Shown here piece after piece: positions 1 to 8,126 of a stretch of 37,975 nt of DNA; position 1 is the first letter of the stretch; the number at the start of each line of letters is the position of its first letter. Source of the DNA: Acidithiobacillus ferrivorans. GTDB taxonomy: Bacteria; Pseudomonadota; Gammaproteobacteria; Acidithiobacillales; Acidithiobacillaceae. The translations under genes and the position numbers were made by a program. The stretch lies in assembly GCA_018853935.1 (NCBI GenBank), contig JAAOMR010000036.1, positions 1 to 37,975 of the forward strand, in the 5' to 3' direction. Under the pieces are notes generated by a model, which saw only the letters and a list, made by a program, of their open reading frames with translations, was not told where the DNA came from and did not search any database.

Positions 1-282
1 GAGATTGTTGGTCGGAACCCGTTTTTTCCAGCCAAACAACGTGTCTACTTCGACGGCCTTATGATCGTCGGTGATGCGGTGGACGATGATCTCGCCTTCC
101 TTCTCCAGTTGCCACATGTGATCACGGATGTCGTCCATCCGCTCACCCAGGTCCACCGTGCGCCGGTCAACATGATTACGCACCCAGGCCGTAGCCGCCT
201 CAGCTTCGTTCGCCGAAAGATTCGTATCCTGAAAAAAAGCGCCGTGACCCGCTACGCCCTGCTGCGTGCTGTTGTCGCTCAT
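1..282 (-). CDS. hdrB: HdrB-like subunit of the sHdr complex, N-terminal 94 residues only
   Basis: The gene runs off the left edge; only its first 94 codons are present. The product starts MSDNSTQQG and is hydrophilic and acidic, ending at the edge with ...KKRVPTNNL. The cysteine-rich CCG domain that defines HdrB is not visible, so the call rests on position directly after hdrC in an rhd-tusA-dsrE2-hdrC order and on resemblance to the remembered N-terminus of sHdrB1 from Acidithiobacillus. sHdr is a cytoplasmic complex thought to oxidise protein-bound sulfane sulfur to sulfite. The ATG at 282 has AGGAG nine bases upstream, overlapping the hdrC stop, so translation is probably coupled. A second copy of the same start lies at the right end. 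Confidence 0.72.
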   Translation of the reverse strand, partial: MSDNSTQQGVAGHGAFFQDTNLSANEAEAATAWVRNHVDRRTVDLGERMDDIRDHMWQLEKEGEIIVHRITDDHKAVEVDTLFGWKKRVPTNNL

Positions 283-293
283 GATGGTCTCCT
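1..293. repeat. Left arm of 293-bp terminal inverted repeat (hdrB start region)
   Basis: The reverse complement of this arm matches 37683-37975 position by position. The only difference I found is at 125, where C faces A at 37851 in the mirrored copy. That changes one codon of the encoded protein, Arg here and His in the right copy. The inner boundary lies in the AGGAG ribosome-binding site of hdrB and at the last base of the hdrC stop codon. Beyond 293 the flanks are unrelated. The repeat runs off the window, so its true length is unknown. Confidence 0.97.
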
Positions 294-979
294 CAGTCCT
301 TATCACTCTGGCTCTCAAGCCAGTCTTCATAATCTTCGCGCTTCTCGTCAATGAAGTCCTCAATAACATCGAACAGATTTTCGTCCATAGTTTCCAATGA
401 CTTAAGTACACCCGTCATTTCCCATATGGTGTACATCTCTACGGAGGTCTTCAGCGATACTTCCCACGCCGTTTCCACAGTCTGCAAGGTGCGCACCGGA
501 ATGGCCTTACGCAGGATCCGTAGATCACCTTCCACCTTTTGGATATTGGGGCCCCAGTCGGGGAAGTGATCGGGCTGAATCATATCCGGGGACAACTGGT
601 TGCCCGTGGTGATTAGCTTGAGCATGACGCGACCGAAGGGCCGCAACACATCTTTCGCCGACTGCATGCCATGACGAATAGACACCTCGCGCAGAATCAT
701 AACCAGCCCACCAGGGGAATTCTTGAAAGGGCAGCGTGCCGCACAGGTCATGCACTGTGCACAAGCCCATATTTTTTCCTGCATCACATCATATATTTGC
801 TCGACATTCTCGGTCCACAGCAGCTGGACGATCTCGCGCGGACTGTAATCATAGAACTGCGCAGACGGGCAGGTAGCCGTACAAATGCCACAATTCAAAC
901 ATCCATTGAGTTCATGGTCATAACGAAAATCCGCGCGGACTTCGTCAAACATCTCCTTCATCTCAGCGTAAGTCGCCAT
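293..979 (-). CDS. hdrC: HdrC-like iron-sulfur subunit of the sHdr complex
   Basis: This 228-residue protein carries two classical [4Fe-4S] ferredoxin motifs: C27-x2-C30-x2-C33-x3-C37 followed by Pro, and C73-x2-C76-x2-C79-x3-C83 followed by Pro. The C-terminal half is helical and acidic. That is the layout of HdrC, the electron-transfer subunit of heterodisulfide-reductase-like complexes, here the sulfur-oxidising version in the cytoplasm. The start at 979 is supported by GAGGAG ten bases upstream. It lies 63 bp after dsrE2, and its stop overlaps the ribosome-binding site of the next gene. Function in sulfur oxidation is inferred from the linked rhd, tusA and dsrE2. Confidence 0.93.
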   Translation of the reverse strand: MATYAEMKEMFDEVRADFRYDHELNGCLNCGICTATCPSAQFYDYSPREIVQLLWTENVEQIYDVMQEKIWACAQCMTCAARCPFKNSPGGLVMILREVSIRHGMQSAKDVLRPFGRVMLKLITTGNQLSPDMIQPDHFPDWGPNIQKVEGDLRILRKAIPVRTLQTVETAWEVSLKTSVEMYTIWEMTGVLKSLETMDENLFDVIEDFIDEKREDYEDWLESQSDKD

Positions 980-1042
980 TTACTCGCTCCTCGCTAGCAA
1001 TTAATACGTCATACCTGTTGGCCCGCAGTGCAGATCGGCAGT

Positions 1043-1513
1043 TCACATAAAGAGTGTGATATCAGACTCTCCGGCAAACTCAAAGAACGAGGCAGCACCA
1101 CCAAGTTCAATTCCGTCAATAAAATCCGCCGTATCAAAATCGAAAAGATCAACGGTCATCTGACAGGCAATCATCCGTACTTCTGCTTCAACACAGAGTT
1201 CACGCAGTTCTTCAAGACTAGCAACACCTTTTGCCTTCATTTTGCTCTTCATCATGGACGTGGCCATTCCTTCCATGCCCGGAAGCACCATCATCAGTGT
1301 CGGCATTGGTATCGGCATGGGCATTGCGGGATTTCCGAGCGGGCTCACGCGCAGATGGCTCAAGTCCTTCTTCAACAACTGCAAGCCGTAGAAGGTGAAG
1401 AATATCTCCACCCCATAGCCGAGCGCTGCTGCGGTAGATGCCAGAATGAAGGGCGGATAACCCCAGTCCAGAGTGCCCTTCGTGGCAATAATTGCTAATT
1501 TTTTCTCGTCCAT
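1043..1513 (-). CDS. dsrE2: DsrE2-family sulfur carrier protein
   Basis: The 156-residue product begins MDEKKLAII and has a DsrE-like alpha/beta fold start, a hydrophobic stretch around residues 24-43, a Met/Pro-rich loop near 60-83, and Cys107 and Cys117. Cys117 sits in the ACQMT motif typical of DsrE2/DsrE3 proteins and is the likely persulfide-carrying residue. DsrE2 is believed to accept sulfane sulfur from rhodanese or TusA and deliver it to the sHdr complex. I chose ATG 1513 because GGGAG lies nine bases upstream; a GTG at 1540 would add nine residues with poor spacing. It lies 44 bp after tusA in the same direction. Confidence 0.9.
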   Translation of the reverse strand: MDEKKLAIIATKGTLDWGYPPFILASTAAALGYGVEIFFTFYGLQLLKKDLSHLRVSPLGNPAMPMPIPMPTLMMVLPGMEGMATSMMKSKMKAKGVASLEELRELCVEAEVRMIACQMTVDLFDFDTADFIDGIELGGAASFFEFAGESDITLFM

Positions 1514-1557
1514 TGCTTTGTGCTCCCGGTCGGGCTTCACTTCCCAACCTTATTAAA

Positions 1558-1788
1558 TTAGGCCTTCTGGATAAAGAAGATGAACTCGCCAGCTGCTTCC
1601 GCATGCTCCAACAGAGGATTCTTGGTCTGCTTGGCAAATGCTTCGAAGTCCTTTACGGCGCCTGGATCAGTAGCAACAATCTTCAAGACCTGTCCGGAGG
1701 TCAGTTCACCAAGCGCCTTCTTGGTGCGGAGAATCGGTAGCGGGCAATTCAGTCCGCGGGCGTCGAGTACTTTGTCTTCTTGTACCAT
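1558..1788 (-). CDS. tusA: TusA sulfur-carrier protein
   Basis: This 76-residue protein has the TusA signature ARGLNCPLPIL, with the CPxP motif at residues 15-18. Cys15 is the expected persulfide carrier. Full length matches the family. TusA is a small cytoplasmic protein that shuttles sulfane sulfur; in sulfur oxidisers with sHdr it is the central donor between rhodanese and DsrE-type proteins and the Hdr-like complex. A strong GAGGAGG lies eight bases before the ATG, and a good sigma70-type promoter lies just upstream, so the tusA-dsrE2-hdrC-hdrB part can be transcribed independently of rhd. Confidence 0.96.
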   Translation of the reverse strand: MVQEDKVLDARGLNCPLPILRTKKALGELTSGQVLKIVATDPGAVKDFEAFAKQTKNPLLEHAEAAGEFIFFIQKA

Positions 1789-1803
1789 GAGTTAACCTCC
1801 TCA

Positions 1804-1831
1804 GTTATAATGCCTGAAAAACTACTTGCAA
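1804..1831 (-). promoter_or_regulatory. Sigma70-type promoter for tusA
   Basis: Read on the minus strand, TTGCAA (1831-1826) and TATAAC (1809-1804) are separated by 16 bp. Predicted initiation falls at the edge of the GAGGAGG ribosome-binding site of tusA, which would leave a very short leader. This sits inside the 120-bp AT-rich gap between rhd and tusA. It is a motif match only; no transcript evidence is visible. Confidence 0.6.
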
Positions 1832-1908
1832 GACTCTATCAGGAAAAGCATGAACAGCAAGGCAAATATTTTGATTTGATGATTAAGCACCCCTATTTTA
1901 GAATATCC

Positions 1909-2241
1909 TTATTTACCTGGCAGCTGCACAATGGGCAAGCCCCGATTGGCCCATGCAGATATTCCACCATGCAAATTAAGCACTTGGCTAAAGCCCTGTG
2001 CCGCGGCAAAGGCCGCTGCCTGTGCCGAACGCCCACCGCTCAGACAGTAAAAAATGATCGGTTGCGATTTATCCAGCTGCTGCAGTGACATGGGTAGTAG
2101 GTGCAAGGGCAGGTGTTTGGCACCATCGATGACCCCCCGGGCGACTTCGCCGGGCGAGCGCACATCGATCAAGGTGAACACGCCCCCCTGTTCCGTTAAG
2201 GTATTAAGCTGATCTGCGGTGATTTCTTGAAAACCGTACAT
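1909..2241 (-). CDS. rhd: Single-domain rhodanese sulfurtransferase
   Basis: The 110-residue product is one rhodanese domain: the DVRSPGE entry motif near residue 26, the active-site loop CLSGGRS with catalytic Cys66, and the C-terminal LHGGISAW motif. It would move sulfane sulfur, for example from thiosulfate or glutathione persulfide, onto TusA next door. No signal peptide is visible, so it is cytoplasmic. The ribosome-binding site is weak (a GAG eight bases before ATG). Placement directly before tusA-dsrE2-hdr matches the known sulfur-transfer cassette of sHdr organisms. Confidence 0.93.
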   Translation of the reverse strand: MYGFQEITADQLNTLTEQGGVFTLIDVRSPGEVARGVIDGAKHLPLHLLPMSLQQLDKSQPIIFYCLSGGRSAQAAAFAAAQGFSQVLNLHGGISAWANRGLPIVQLPGK

Positions 2242-2281
2242 GCGTCACTCGTTTACATGAAAGAAAGGTTAATTGATCAGT

Positions 2282-2308
2282 CTACACGATGCTCTGCACA
2301 GCGTGTAG
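2282..2308. promoter_or_regulatory. Palindrome CTACACG-N13-CGTGTAG before rhd
   Basis: Perfect 7-bp arms (2282-2288 and 2302-2308) flank a 13-bp loop that itself contains GC-TCT-GC symmetry. It lies in the 100-bp gap between moaA and rhd, about 40 bp upstream of rhd. There is no T-run on either strand after the stem, so an intrinsic terminator is unlikely. An operator or an mRNA structure separating the soe/moaA part from the sulfur-transfer part is more plausible. Confidence 0.5.
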
Positions 2309-2341
2309 CACCAGTTACCGGCAACGTCAGAACCCCAAAGG

Positions 2342-3370
2342 CTACCCCCCGAGTCGCATCATGAACACCCTCGCAGAACGGCTTGGGTCATTTACAAACT
2401 GATGTCGCTCCGGTTTATCGCGCCAGATACCCTGAATAATGGCCTCGGCAATTTGTCTGTCACTATTCGACCCCCGTATAAGGGGCAAAAGTTCCAATCC
2501 GTTATCCTGACCCAGACAATGTACCAGGCGCCCCGCCGCCGTGAGGCGTACCCGATTACAAGTTGCACAAAAATTATCGCTGATGGGGGTAATAAAGCCC
2601 ACCTGGGAGCGCACTGCCGGAAGCTGATAAAGACGGGCCGGACCATTATCCGCAGGCCTGGTCACGGGTGGCAGCGGACCAAATTGCTGCTCTATGACTT
2701 GCTGCGCTTCCGCGGCGCTCAAAAATTGTACGTCCTGGGCGCCCGCCCCAGCCTCGCCCAAGGGCATAGTCTCAATAAAGCGTATGTCGATACCGCGCTG
2801 CATCGCATACTCCACCAGCGCGGGCAGGTCATTTCCATTATCCTGGCGAAGCAACACGACATTGAGCTTAATCCGTGGAATTTCCGCGAGAATAGCTGCT
2901 TCGATACCGCTCAGCACACGCTGCAAGTCACCGCCCCGGGTCACCCGGGCAAAGACTTCAGGATCAAGACTGTCGAGACTGATATTTAAATTATTGACGC
3001 CTGCCTGCCGCAGAGCCTCTGCGTGACGCCCTAACAGCAACCCATTTGTGCTGATACTGATCTTGCCCACACCGTGACGACGTGCGGAGCCGACGAGAGA
3101 AAGAATCTGCGGATGAATGAGCGGTTCGCCACCCGTAAACCGCATATGGCGGACGCCGAGCTCGCTGAAAACACGAATCAGGCGATCATATTCTTCTGCC
3201 TGAAGATGGTCGTCCCGCGCGAAGAAGGGGGTCCCCTCTTCAGGAGAACAATAACTACAGCGAAAGTTGCAGTGCTCAGTCACCGAAATTCGCAGGTAGG
3301 TGACATACCGACCAAACTGGTCCGCTAATGCGGATTCCCGTATCGGTTCTGCAAGGAACCTCTGCAACAT
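2342..3370 (-). CDS. moaA: GTP 3',8-cyclase, molybdopterin biosynthesis protein MoaA
   Basis: The 342-residue product has the radical-SAM motif C34-x3-C38-x2-C41 (in HCNFRCSYC), the FTGGEPL SAM-binding motif, a second cluster-binding triad near the C-terminus (CATC, then Cys 14 residues later), and the conserved terminal Gly-Gly (MRLGG) needed for activity in this family. It converts GTP to 3',8-cyclo-GTP, the first step of molybdopterin synthesis, in the cytoplasm. ATG 3370 is preferred over a GTG at 3379 because AAGGAG sits eight bases before it. It follows soeC by 63 bp, so cofactor supply is probably co-expressed with the molybdoenzyme. Confidence 0.96.
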   Translation of the reverse strand: MLQRFLAEPIRESALADQFGRYVTYLRISVTEHCNFRCSYCSPEEGTPFFARDDHLQAEEYDRLIRVFSELGVRHMRFTGGEPLIHPQILSLVGSARRHGVGKISISTNGLLLGRHAEALRQAGVNNLNISLDSLDPEVFARVTRGGDLQRVLSGIEAAILAEIPRIKLNVVLLRQDNGNDLPALVEYAMQRGIDIRFIETMPLGEAGAGAQDVQFLSAAEAQQVIEQQFGPLPPVTRPADNGPARLYQLPAVRSQVGFITPISDNFCATCNRVRLTAAGRLVHCLGQDNGLELLPLIRGSNSDRQIAEAIIQGIWRDKPERHQFVNDPSRSARVFMMRLGG

Positions 3371-3433
3371 GCCTTCCACTCCTTGGGGATTTCTCCCTCA
3401 GAAATCTATACTAGACCTCTTTTAAGACCGAGT

Positions 3434-4372
3434 TCAACACTGCTGGCGACCATGATAGAGGTTGACCACATGCTGTGCTTCGACAAAAAACAGCCAGCGC
3501 TCCACACCGATTCCGAAGATGACCGACAGAACGGCAATCCAGGCGAAGGCCGGCTGTCCAGTGGACATACTGATCACCAGTGCGACAATAGGAATGATAA
3601 AGGCGAAGATAAACATCATGACCTTAATGCTCCGCGCTTTAGCCGTCGGCAAGGTATGCCCGAACTCTTCCGTCAGGAAGGTACCAAAGGTATGTCCCTG
3701 TTCCAGAATGCGCACGGTAGAACGATTGAAACCGATAGCGGTACGTATGGTCGGTCCACCTGGACGACCGATCCAGAAATAATAGATCCCCTTCATGACG
3801 GCTGACGCAGCCAGCAGGGCCAGAGCGACACCCACCAGCGTGCCCGCCGGAGCGCCCATGACAATCCGCTCTGCGGCCAACACCGTAGCACCAATCGCTA
3901 GGCCCATGGCGTAAAAGTTGGCGGGGACCAGCGCTGTATTCCACTGACGAATCGTACGCAGTACCGCGTAAATCATGCCTTGGCAGAAAATGGTGACCAG
4001 TCCGACCACCCCAGCCAGATTCAACAGAATCAGCCCGGCGGTGTCGTGGGTACCACCGGTGAAGAAAACCCAGCTCAGATAAAGCGCCGCGAATGGATAA
4101 TAGAGCACCGCAAAAACACCCTCCCGCGCCAGCCAGGAAGTGCGCCAGCGGGTAAAGGCTCGCCAGGCATTCTTGGGATTTGCGAGATGGGCCGTGGAGG
4201 ACAACATCCCGATGCTGACGAAAACGAGGGAGAGAATCACCGCGACCATCGTCTGCAACGGATTAAGACCTCCGTCAATCTGGAAGTCATTGACGATGGC
4301 CGTAAGGGCCATGATGCCAAAACCGCCGCCGGAGAACAGGGTCAGGAATATAACTGCGAGAGCCGGATGCAT
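3434..4372 (-). CDS. soeC: SoeC-type membrane anchor (DmsC family)
   Basis: This 312-residue protein has about eight predicted membrane helices and starts MHPALAVIFLTLFSG, the typical opening of the DmsC/SoeC family. It would anchor the SoeAB catalytic part to the cytoplasmic side of the inner membrane and pass electrons to the quinone pool. A gap of 9 bp separates it from soeB, a typical operon junction. A DmsC-type anchor together with a catalytic subunit lacking a Tat signal favours a cytoplasmic sulfite dehydrogenase over periplasmic Psr/Ttr-type enzymes. A related oxidoreductase with another sulfur substrate cannot be excluded. Confidence 0.85.
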   Translation of the reverse strand: MHPALAVIFLTLFSGGGFGIMALTAIVNDFQIDGGLNPLQTMVAVILSLVFVSIGMLSSTAHLANPKNAWRAFTRWRTSWLAREGVFAVLYYPFAALYLSWVFFTGGTHDTAGLILLNLAGVVGLVTIFCQGMIYAVLRTIRQWNTALVPANFYAMGLAIGATVLAAERIVMGAPAGTLVGVALALLAASAVMKGIYYFWIGRPGGPTIRTAIGFNRSTVRILEQGHTFGTFLTEEFGHTLPTAKARSIKVMMFIFAFIIPIVALVISMSTGQPAFAWIAVLSVIFGIGVERWLFFVEAQHVVNLYHGRQQC

Positions 4373-4381
4373 GGGATTTCC

Positions 4382-5074
4382 TTAACGCTCAACCACGCGA
4401 TTGACCCAGTCCTTCACCTTGCGAACAGCCTTTTTCTTGAGCTCTTCGGTCGGGATGGGGGCGTGGACACGAGGGGGCAAATAGTGATTTGTAGGGTTGT
4501 AATCAAGCTCGGGCATAAGCTGGTAACCACCCCGGTCGCGTACCGCCCGGCTCACCGGGCTTTCCGGATCGTCCACATCGCCGAACATACGGGCGTGTGC
4601 CGGGCAGGTCAGCACGCAGGCGGGCTGCCGCTCTTCTTCCGGAATCTCCATGTCGTAAATGCGGTCGATGCAAAGCGTGCATTTCTTCATGGTGCCAGAG
4701 ACCCGATCCAGTTCGCGGGCCCCGTAAGGACAGGCCCAGGAACAGTAGTTGCAGCCCATGCATTTATTCTGATCGACCAGTACAATACCGTCTTCAGCGC
4801 GTTTGTAGGAGGCTCCGGTCGGACACACGGTCACGCATTCAGCGTTCTCACAGTGCATGCAGGACATGGGGAAATTAATGGTTTTATTGTGGGGGTAGTC
4901 GCCCACCTCAAAGTGACGGATACGGTTGAACCATACGCCCGAGGGCTTGGCGCCATAGGGGTCGTAGTCCGTCAGCGGCGCTGTTGTACCGCTGGTATTC
5001 CATTCCTTACAGGCCACTGCGCAGGCATGGCAACCTACGCAAGTGTCCAGATCAATGACCAAACCTAGTCTCAT
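4382..5074 (-). CDS. soeB: SoeB-type iron-sulfur subunit with four [4Fe-4S] clusters
   Basis: The 230-residue protein has four cysteine quartets: C12/C15/C18/C22, C72/C75/C80/C84, C105/C108/C111/C115 and C132/C135/C153/C157. This is the arrangement of DmsB/NrfC/SoeB electron-transfer subunits, which relay electrons from the molybdenum site to the anchor. No signal peptide is present, which agrees with a cytoplasmic location. It lies 18 bp after soeA and 9 bp before soeC, so the three form a transcription unit. Confidence 0.92.
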   Translation of the reverse strand: MRLGLVIDLDTCVGCHACAVACKEWNTSGTTAPLTDYDPYGAKPSGVWFNRIRHFEVGDYPHNKTINFPMSCMHCENAECVTVCPTGASYKRAEDGIVLVDQNKCMGCNYCSWACPYGARELDRVSGTMKKCTLCIDRIYDMEIPEEERQPACVLTCPAHARMFGDVDDPESPVSRAVRDRGGYQLMPELDYNPTNHYLPPRVHAPIPTEELKKKAVRKVKDWVNRVVER

Positions 5075-5092
5075 GGCATTCTCCTTGGCGCC

Positions 5093-7948
5093 TCAGGATT
5101 TCAGGTTGACGGGCCTGTGGGTGTGATAACGCAGCACATCAGGGGCAGGGGTGTCTCCAGGTAAAGGCTTTATGGTTGGGAATACTGGCCAAGTGCCCTC
5201 TTCTCCCGTTGCCGGATAGATCTTGACCATCAGGTCATACCAAGCCGCCTGACCGGTGATCGGATCGGAATTCGTCAGGCGTCGTTCACCCTGCTTGGCT
5301 GGCAGCAGTTCGGAGATGAGGTGGTTCATCAGGAAACCACGAGTCGCTTCGGCAGCCTCGGGTTTCAATCCCCAGGCACCTGATTGCTTGCCAATGGCAT
5401 TCCAGGTCCACACCGTATCTGCCTGGCAGCCTTCGATGAGCTTGACCTGCACACGAATTTTACCGTTGTGACTCTCTACCCAAACCCAGCTTTTATCCTC
5501 AATCCCCATCTGCAGGCCGCGCTGACGGTTCATATAGAGATAGTTCTGGGCGATGATCTGGCGCAGCCAGGCATTCTGGCTGTCCCAGGAGTGGTACATC
5601 ATCATCGGTCGCTGGTTGACGGCGTAGAAAGGATATTCCTTCTTATCGATGCGCTGCTGTTCTAAAGGCTCATAGAAATCTGGCAGCGGATCAAAGTAGG
5701 TTGCCAGACGTTCGCGATCCACCGGATCTTTGGGCTGCGGCCCATCGTAAAGTCCTTGTCCCGCCAAACGGAAGCGCTGGAAGGTCTCAGAATACAATTC
5801 GATAACAATAGGATCAGCCGTCGGATTGAAGCCAACGCGCTGCGCCAGCTCCAGATAATCCTTGTTGGCAAAGCGGTAAAAAGCCATGGATTCCGGCAGG
5901 GGATACTTAAAGAACCCTTGATTTTCGATATACCGATCCCACTGGTTGGGGTTTGGCTCGCCACGCAAATGGCTATTACCATCCGCGCCACGCCAACCCG
6001 CAAGGAAGCCAATACCCGGCGCCCGCTCATAGTTAATGATGAAGTCTTTATAGCTCGTAAAGCGGGGCTCTCCATCCTCTTTGGTGAATGCCGGAAACTT
6101 GAGACGACCGGCGATATCCACCATCACTTCCTGCCAGGGCCGCACATTGCGGTCGGGCTGGAGAATGGGATGACGAATGGAGTCACAAATGGCGTCCGGT
6201 TCCGAAATGGGGCGATCAAGCAGAGAAATCGCGTCGTAGCGCTCCAGATAGGTGGTATCAGGCAGAATCAGATCGCCGAAATTGACCATTTCGGAATGGA
6301 AGGCATCCACGACCACGAGGAAGGGGATTTTGTATTCGCCATCGTCGTCCTTAGATTTAAGCATCTCCTGCACGTTAGCCGTGTTCATGGTGGAGTTCCA
6401 GCTCATGTTGGCCATGAAGAAAATCAACGTGTCGATAGCATAGGGATCTTTGTTGACCGCGTTGGTGATTACCATGTGCATCAGGCCATGGTTGGCGATC
6501 GGTGCCTCCCACGAATACGCCTTATCGATGCGTTTGGGTTGACCATTTTCATCAATGACCAAATCCTCCGGTGCCGTGGGAAAACCCAGCGGCAGGGACT
6601 TGAGCGGCGTATTCGGTGCGCTGTGTTGCGCGGGCTTATTGGGTGGCGGTACCGGCTTTGGGTACGGCGCTTTGGAACGGAAGCCACCGGGACAGTCGAT
6701 GGTGCCCAGCAAAACCTGGAGCAGATGGATAGCGCGGGCCGACTGCATACCGTTGGAGTGGGCAGAGATACCGCGCATGGCATGCATGGACACCGGACGC
6801 CCGATGAATTTGTCGTGTTTGCGACCCGCCCAGTCGGTCCACTCCACTTCGATTTCAATGCTCTCCTTGAAGGCCACATGGGCCATTTCCAAGGCCAGAC
6901 GCTCAATGGTCTCGGCAGGAATCCCGGTAATCTTGCTGGCATTTTTGGGCGAGAACTGATCGTCCAGATAACGCTCAGTGAGCACGGACATAACGGTGCG
7001 CACGGGCCTCCCGTCTGGCGCGCTATACGCGCCAAAGAGGGCGCCAGTGGAACCGGCTTCCATCCCGTTGGCGAAGGCCTCTTTTTTGAGGTCCCAAATC
7101 ATGGGATGCCCTTCGGCATCCCGCAGAATCAGGCCGTCACCCTTTTTGCCGGGGGTGTTGACCACGAGGAAGGGTGCATTTGTGTAGCGCAGGAGAAAAT
7201 CCCAGTCGAACTGTTCGTTCTGCAAAAGTACATGCACCATGGAGAGTGCCAGCAGTCCGTCAGTGCCTGGCTTGATTGGTACCCATTCGTCCGCAATAGC
7301 CTGATAGCCGGTGCGCGCCGGATTGATGCCGACAAATTTACCGCCGTGACGCTTGAGTTTCTCTAGTCCGATCTTCAAGGGGTTGGAAGAATGGTCTTCA
7401 GCAACACCCCAAAGCATGAAATACTTGGTGCGCTCCCAGTCTGGGTCGCCAAACTCCCAGAAGGCATGCCCCAACATATACAGGCCCGCAGTGGCCATAT
7501 TCACCGAACAGAAGCCACCATGAGCAGACCAGTTGAGCGTACCGAACTGCTGCGCCCAAAGGCCGGTAAGTGCCTGCATCTGGTCTCGGCCAGTAAAAAA
7601 GGCGAGTTTGTTGGGGTCCGTGGCACGAATGTGGGCGAGCCGCTGAGTCAGGGAATCGATAGCCTCATCCCAGGAGATTTCTTCAAACTCACCGGCACCA
7701 CGCTCGGTACCCGGCTTACGCCGCAGCGGATTACGCAGCTTCCCGGGGGAATACTGCTTCATGATCCCGGCGGAACCCTTTGCACAGAGAACGCCCTGAT
7801 TGATCGGGTGGTTGCGATTGCCCTGAATAAATCGCACCTTGTTATCCTCTACCGTGACCTTGATGCCACAACGGCAAGCACACATGTAGCAAGTCGTGTA
7901 TTTAATTTCCTGCTTGCTGTGGTCTTCAAATTCTGTGGCGCTAGCCAT
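5093..7948 (-). CDS. soeA: Molybdopterin oxidoreductase, probable sulfite dehydrogenase catalytic subunit SoeA
   Basis: The 951-residue product has an N-terminal [4Fe-4S] motif C20-x2-C23-x3-C27-x27-C55, no Tat signal, and all parts of the bis-MGD DMSO-reductase fold. Cys147, in the context AHGGFCSVN, is the candidate molybdenum ligand, and the surrounding sequence resembles SoeA of purple sulfur bacteria. It would oxidise cytoplasmic sulfite to sulfate and feed electrons through SoeB and SoeC to quinone. Length fits SoeA (about 950). ATG 7948 is chosen for its GAGG seven bases upstream; an upstream TTG at 7975 lacks support. Thiosulfate, polysulfide or tetrathionate reductases are relatives, but their catalytic subunits normally carry a Tat signal. 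Confidence 0.86.
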   Translation of the reverse strand: MASATEFEDHSKQEIKYTTCYMCACRCGIKVTVEDNKVRFIQGNRNHPINQGVLCAKGSAGIMKQYSPGKLRNPLRRKPGTERGAGEFEEISWDEAIDSLTQRLAHIRATDPNKLAFFTGRDQMQALTGLWAQQFGTLNWSAHGGFCSVNMATAGLYMLGHAFWEFGDPDWERTKYFMLWGVAEDHSSNPLKIGLEKLKRHGGKFVGINPARTGYQAIADEWVPIKPGTDGLLALSMVHVLLQNEQFDWDFLLRYTNAPFLVVNTPGKKGDGLILRDAEGHPMIWDLKKEAFANGMEAGSTGALFGAYSAPDGRPVRTVMSVLTERYLDDQFSPKNASKITGIPAETIERLALEMAHVAFKESIEIEVEWTDWAGRKHDKFIGRPVSMHAMRGISAHSNGMQSARAIHLLQVLLGTIDCPGGFRSKAPYPKPVPPPNKPAQHSAPNTPLKSLPLGFPTAPEDLVIDENGQPKRIDKAYSWEAPIANHGLMHMVITNAVNKDPYAIDTLIFFMANMSWNSTMNTANVQEMLKSKDDDGEYKIPFLVVVDAFHSEMVNFGDLILPDTTYLERYDAISLLDRPISEPDAICDSIRHPILQPDRNVRPWQEVMVDIAGRLKFPAFTKEDGEPRFTSYKDFIINYERAPGIGFLAGWRGADGNSHLRGEPNPNQWDRYIENQGFFKYPLPESMAFYRFANKDYLELAQRVGFNPTADPIVIELYSETFQRFRLAGQGLYDGPQPKDPVDRERLATYFDPLPDFYEPLEQQRIDKKEYPFYAVNQRPMMMYHSWDSQNAWLRQIIAQNYLYMNRQRGLQMGIEDKSWVWVESHNGKIRVQVKLIEGCQADTVWTWNAIGKQSGAWGLKPEAAEATRGFLMNHLISELLPAKQGERRLTNSDPITGQAAWYDLMVKIYPATGEEGTWPVFPTIKPLPGDTPAPDVLRYHTHRPVNLKS

Positions 7949-8051
7949 CTTGTACCTCGCGTCTGCATGCACCAAATTAGAGACATCCTTGTTATCCCCG
8001 GGATGTTGGCGGAGCAGACCTGATAAAGCAAGTCAGCGTTTTTGATTTTGT

Positions 8052-8068
8052 AATAAGTAGCTCTTATT
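8052..8068. promoter_or_regulatory. Palindrome AATAAG-TAGCT-CTTATT in the soeA divergent region
   Basis: Perfect 6-bp arms around a 5-bp centre lie in the 178-bp divergent gap between soeA (minus, starts 7948) and the small gene at 8127 (plus). The centre is about 110 bp from soeA and 67 bp from the small gene. The size and symmetry suit a dimeric repressor or activator. No convincing -10/-35 pair was found around it on either strand. Confidence 0.4.
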
Positions 8069-8126
8069 TGCTTTGTACCCGGCGCGGTGAGTAGCTTAAG
8101 GGTACTTAATCCGAGGAGATTCACGC

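Noticed and set aside
3980-5068. Plus-strand frame of 362 codons opposite soeC and soeB.
   Set aside because: It lies antisense to two genes with clear cysteine motifs and membrane helices; the translation shows no family features.
5756-7366. Long plus-strand reading frame of 536 codons opposite soeA.
   Set aside because: It is the antisense shadow of a well-supported molybdoenzyme gene, has no recognisable domain and no ribosome-binding site that would outweigh the sense gene.
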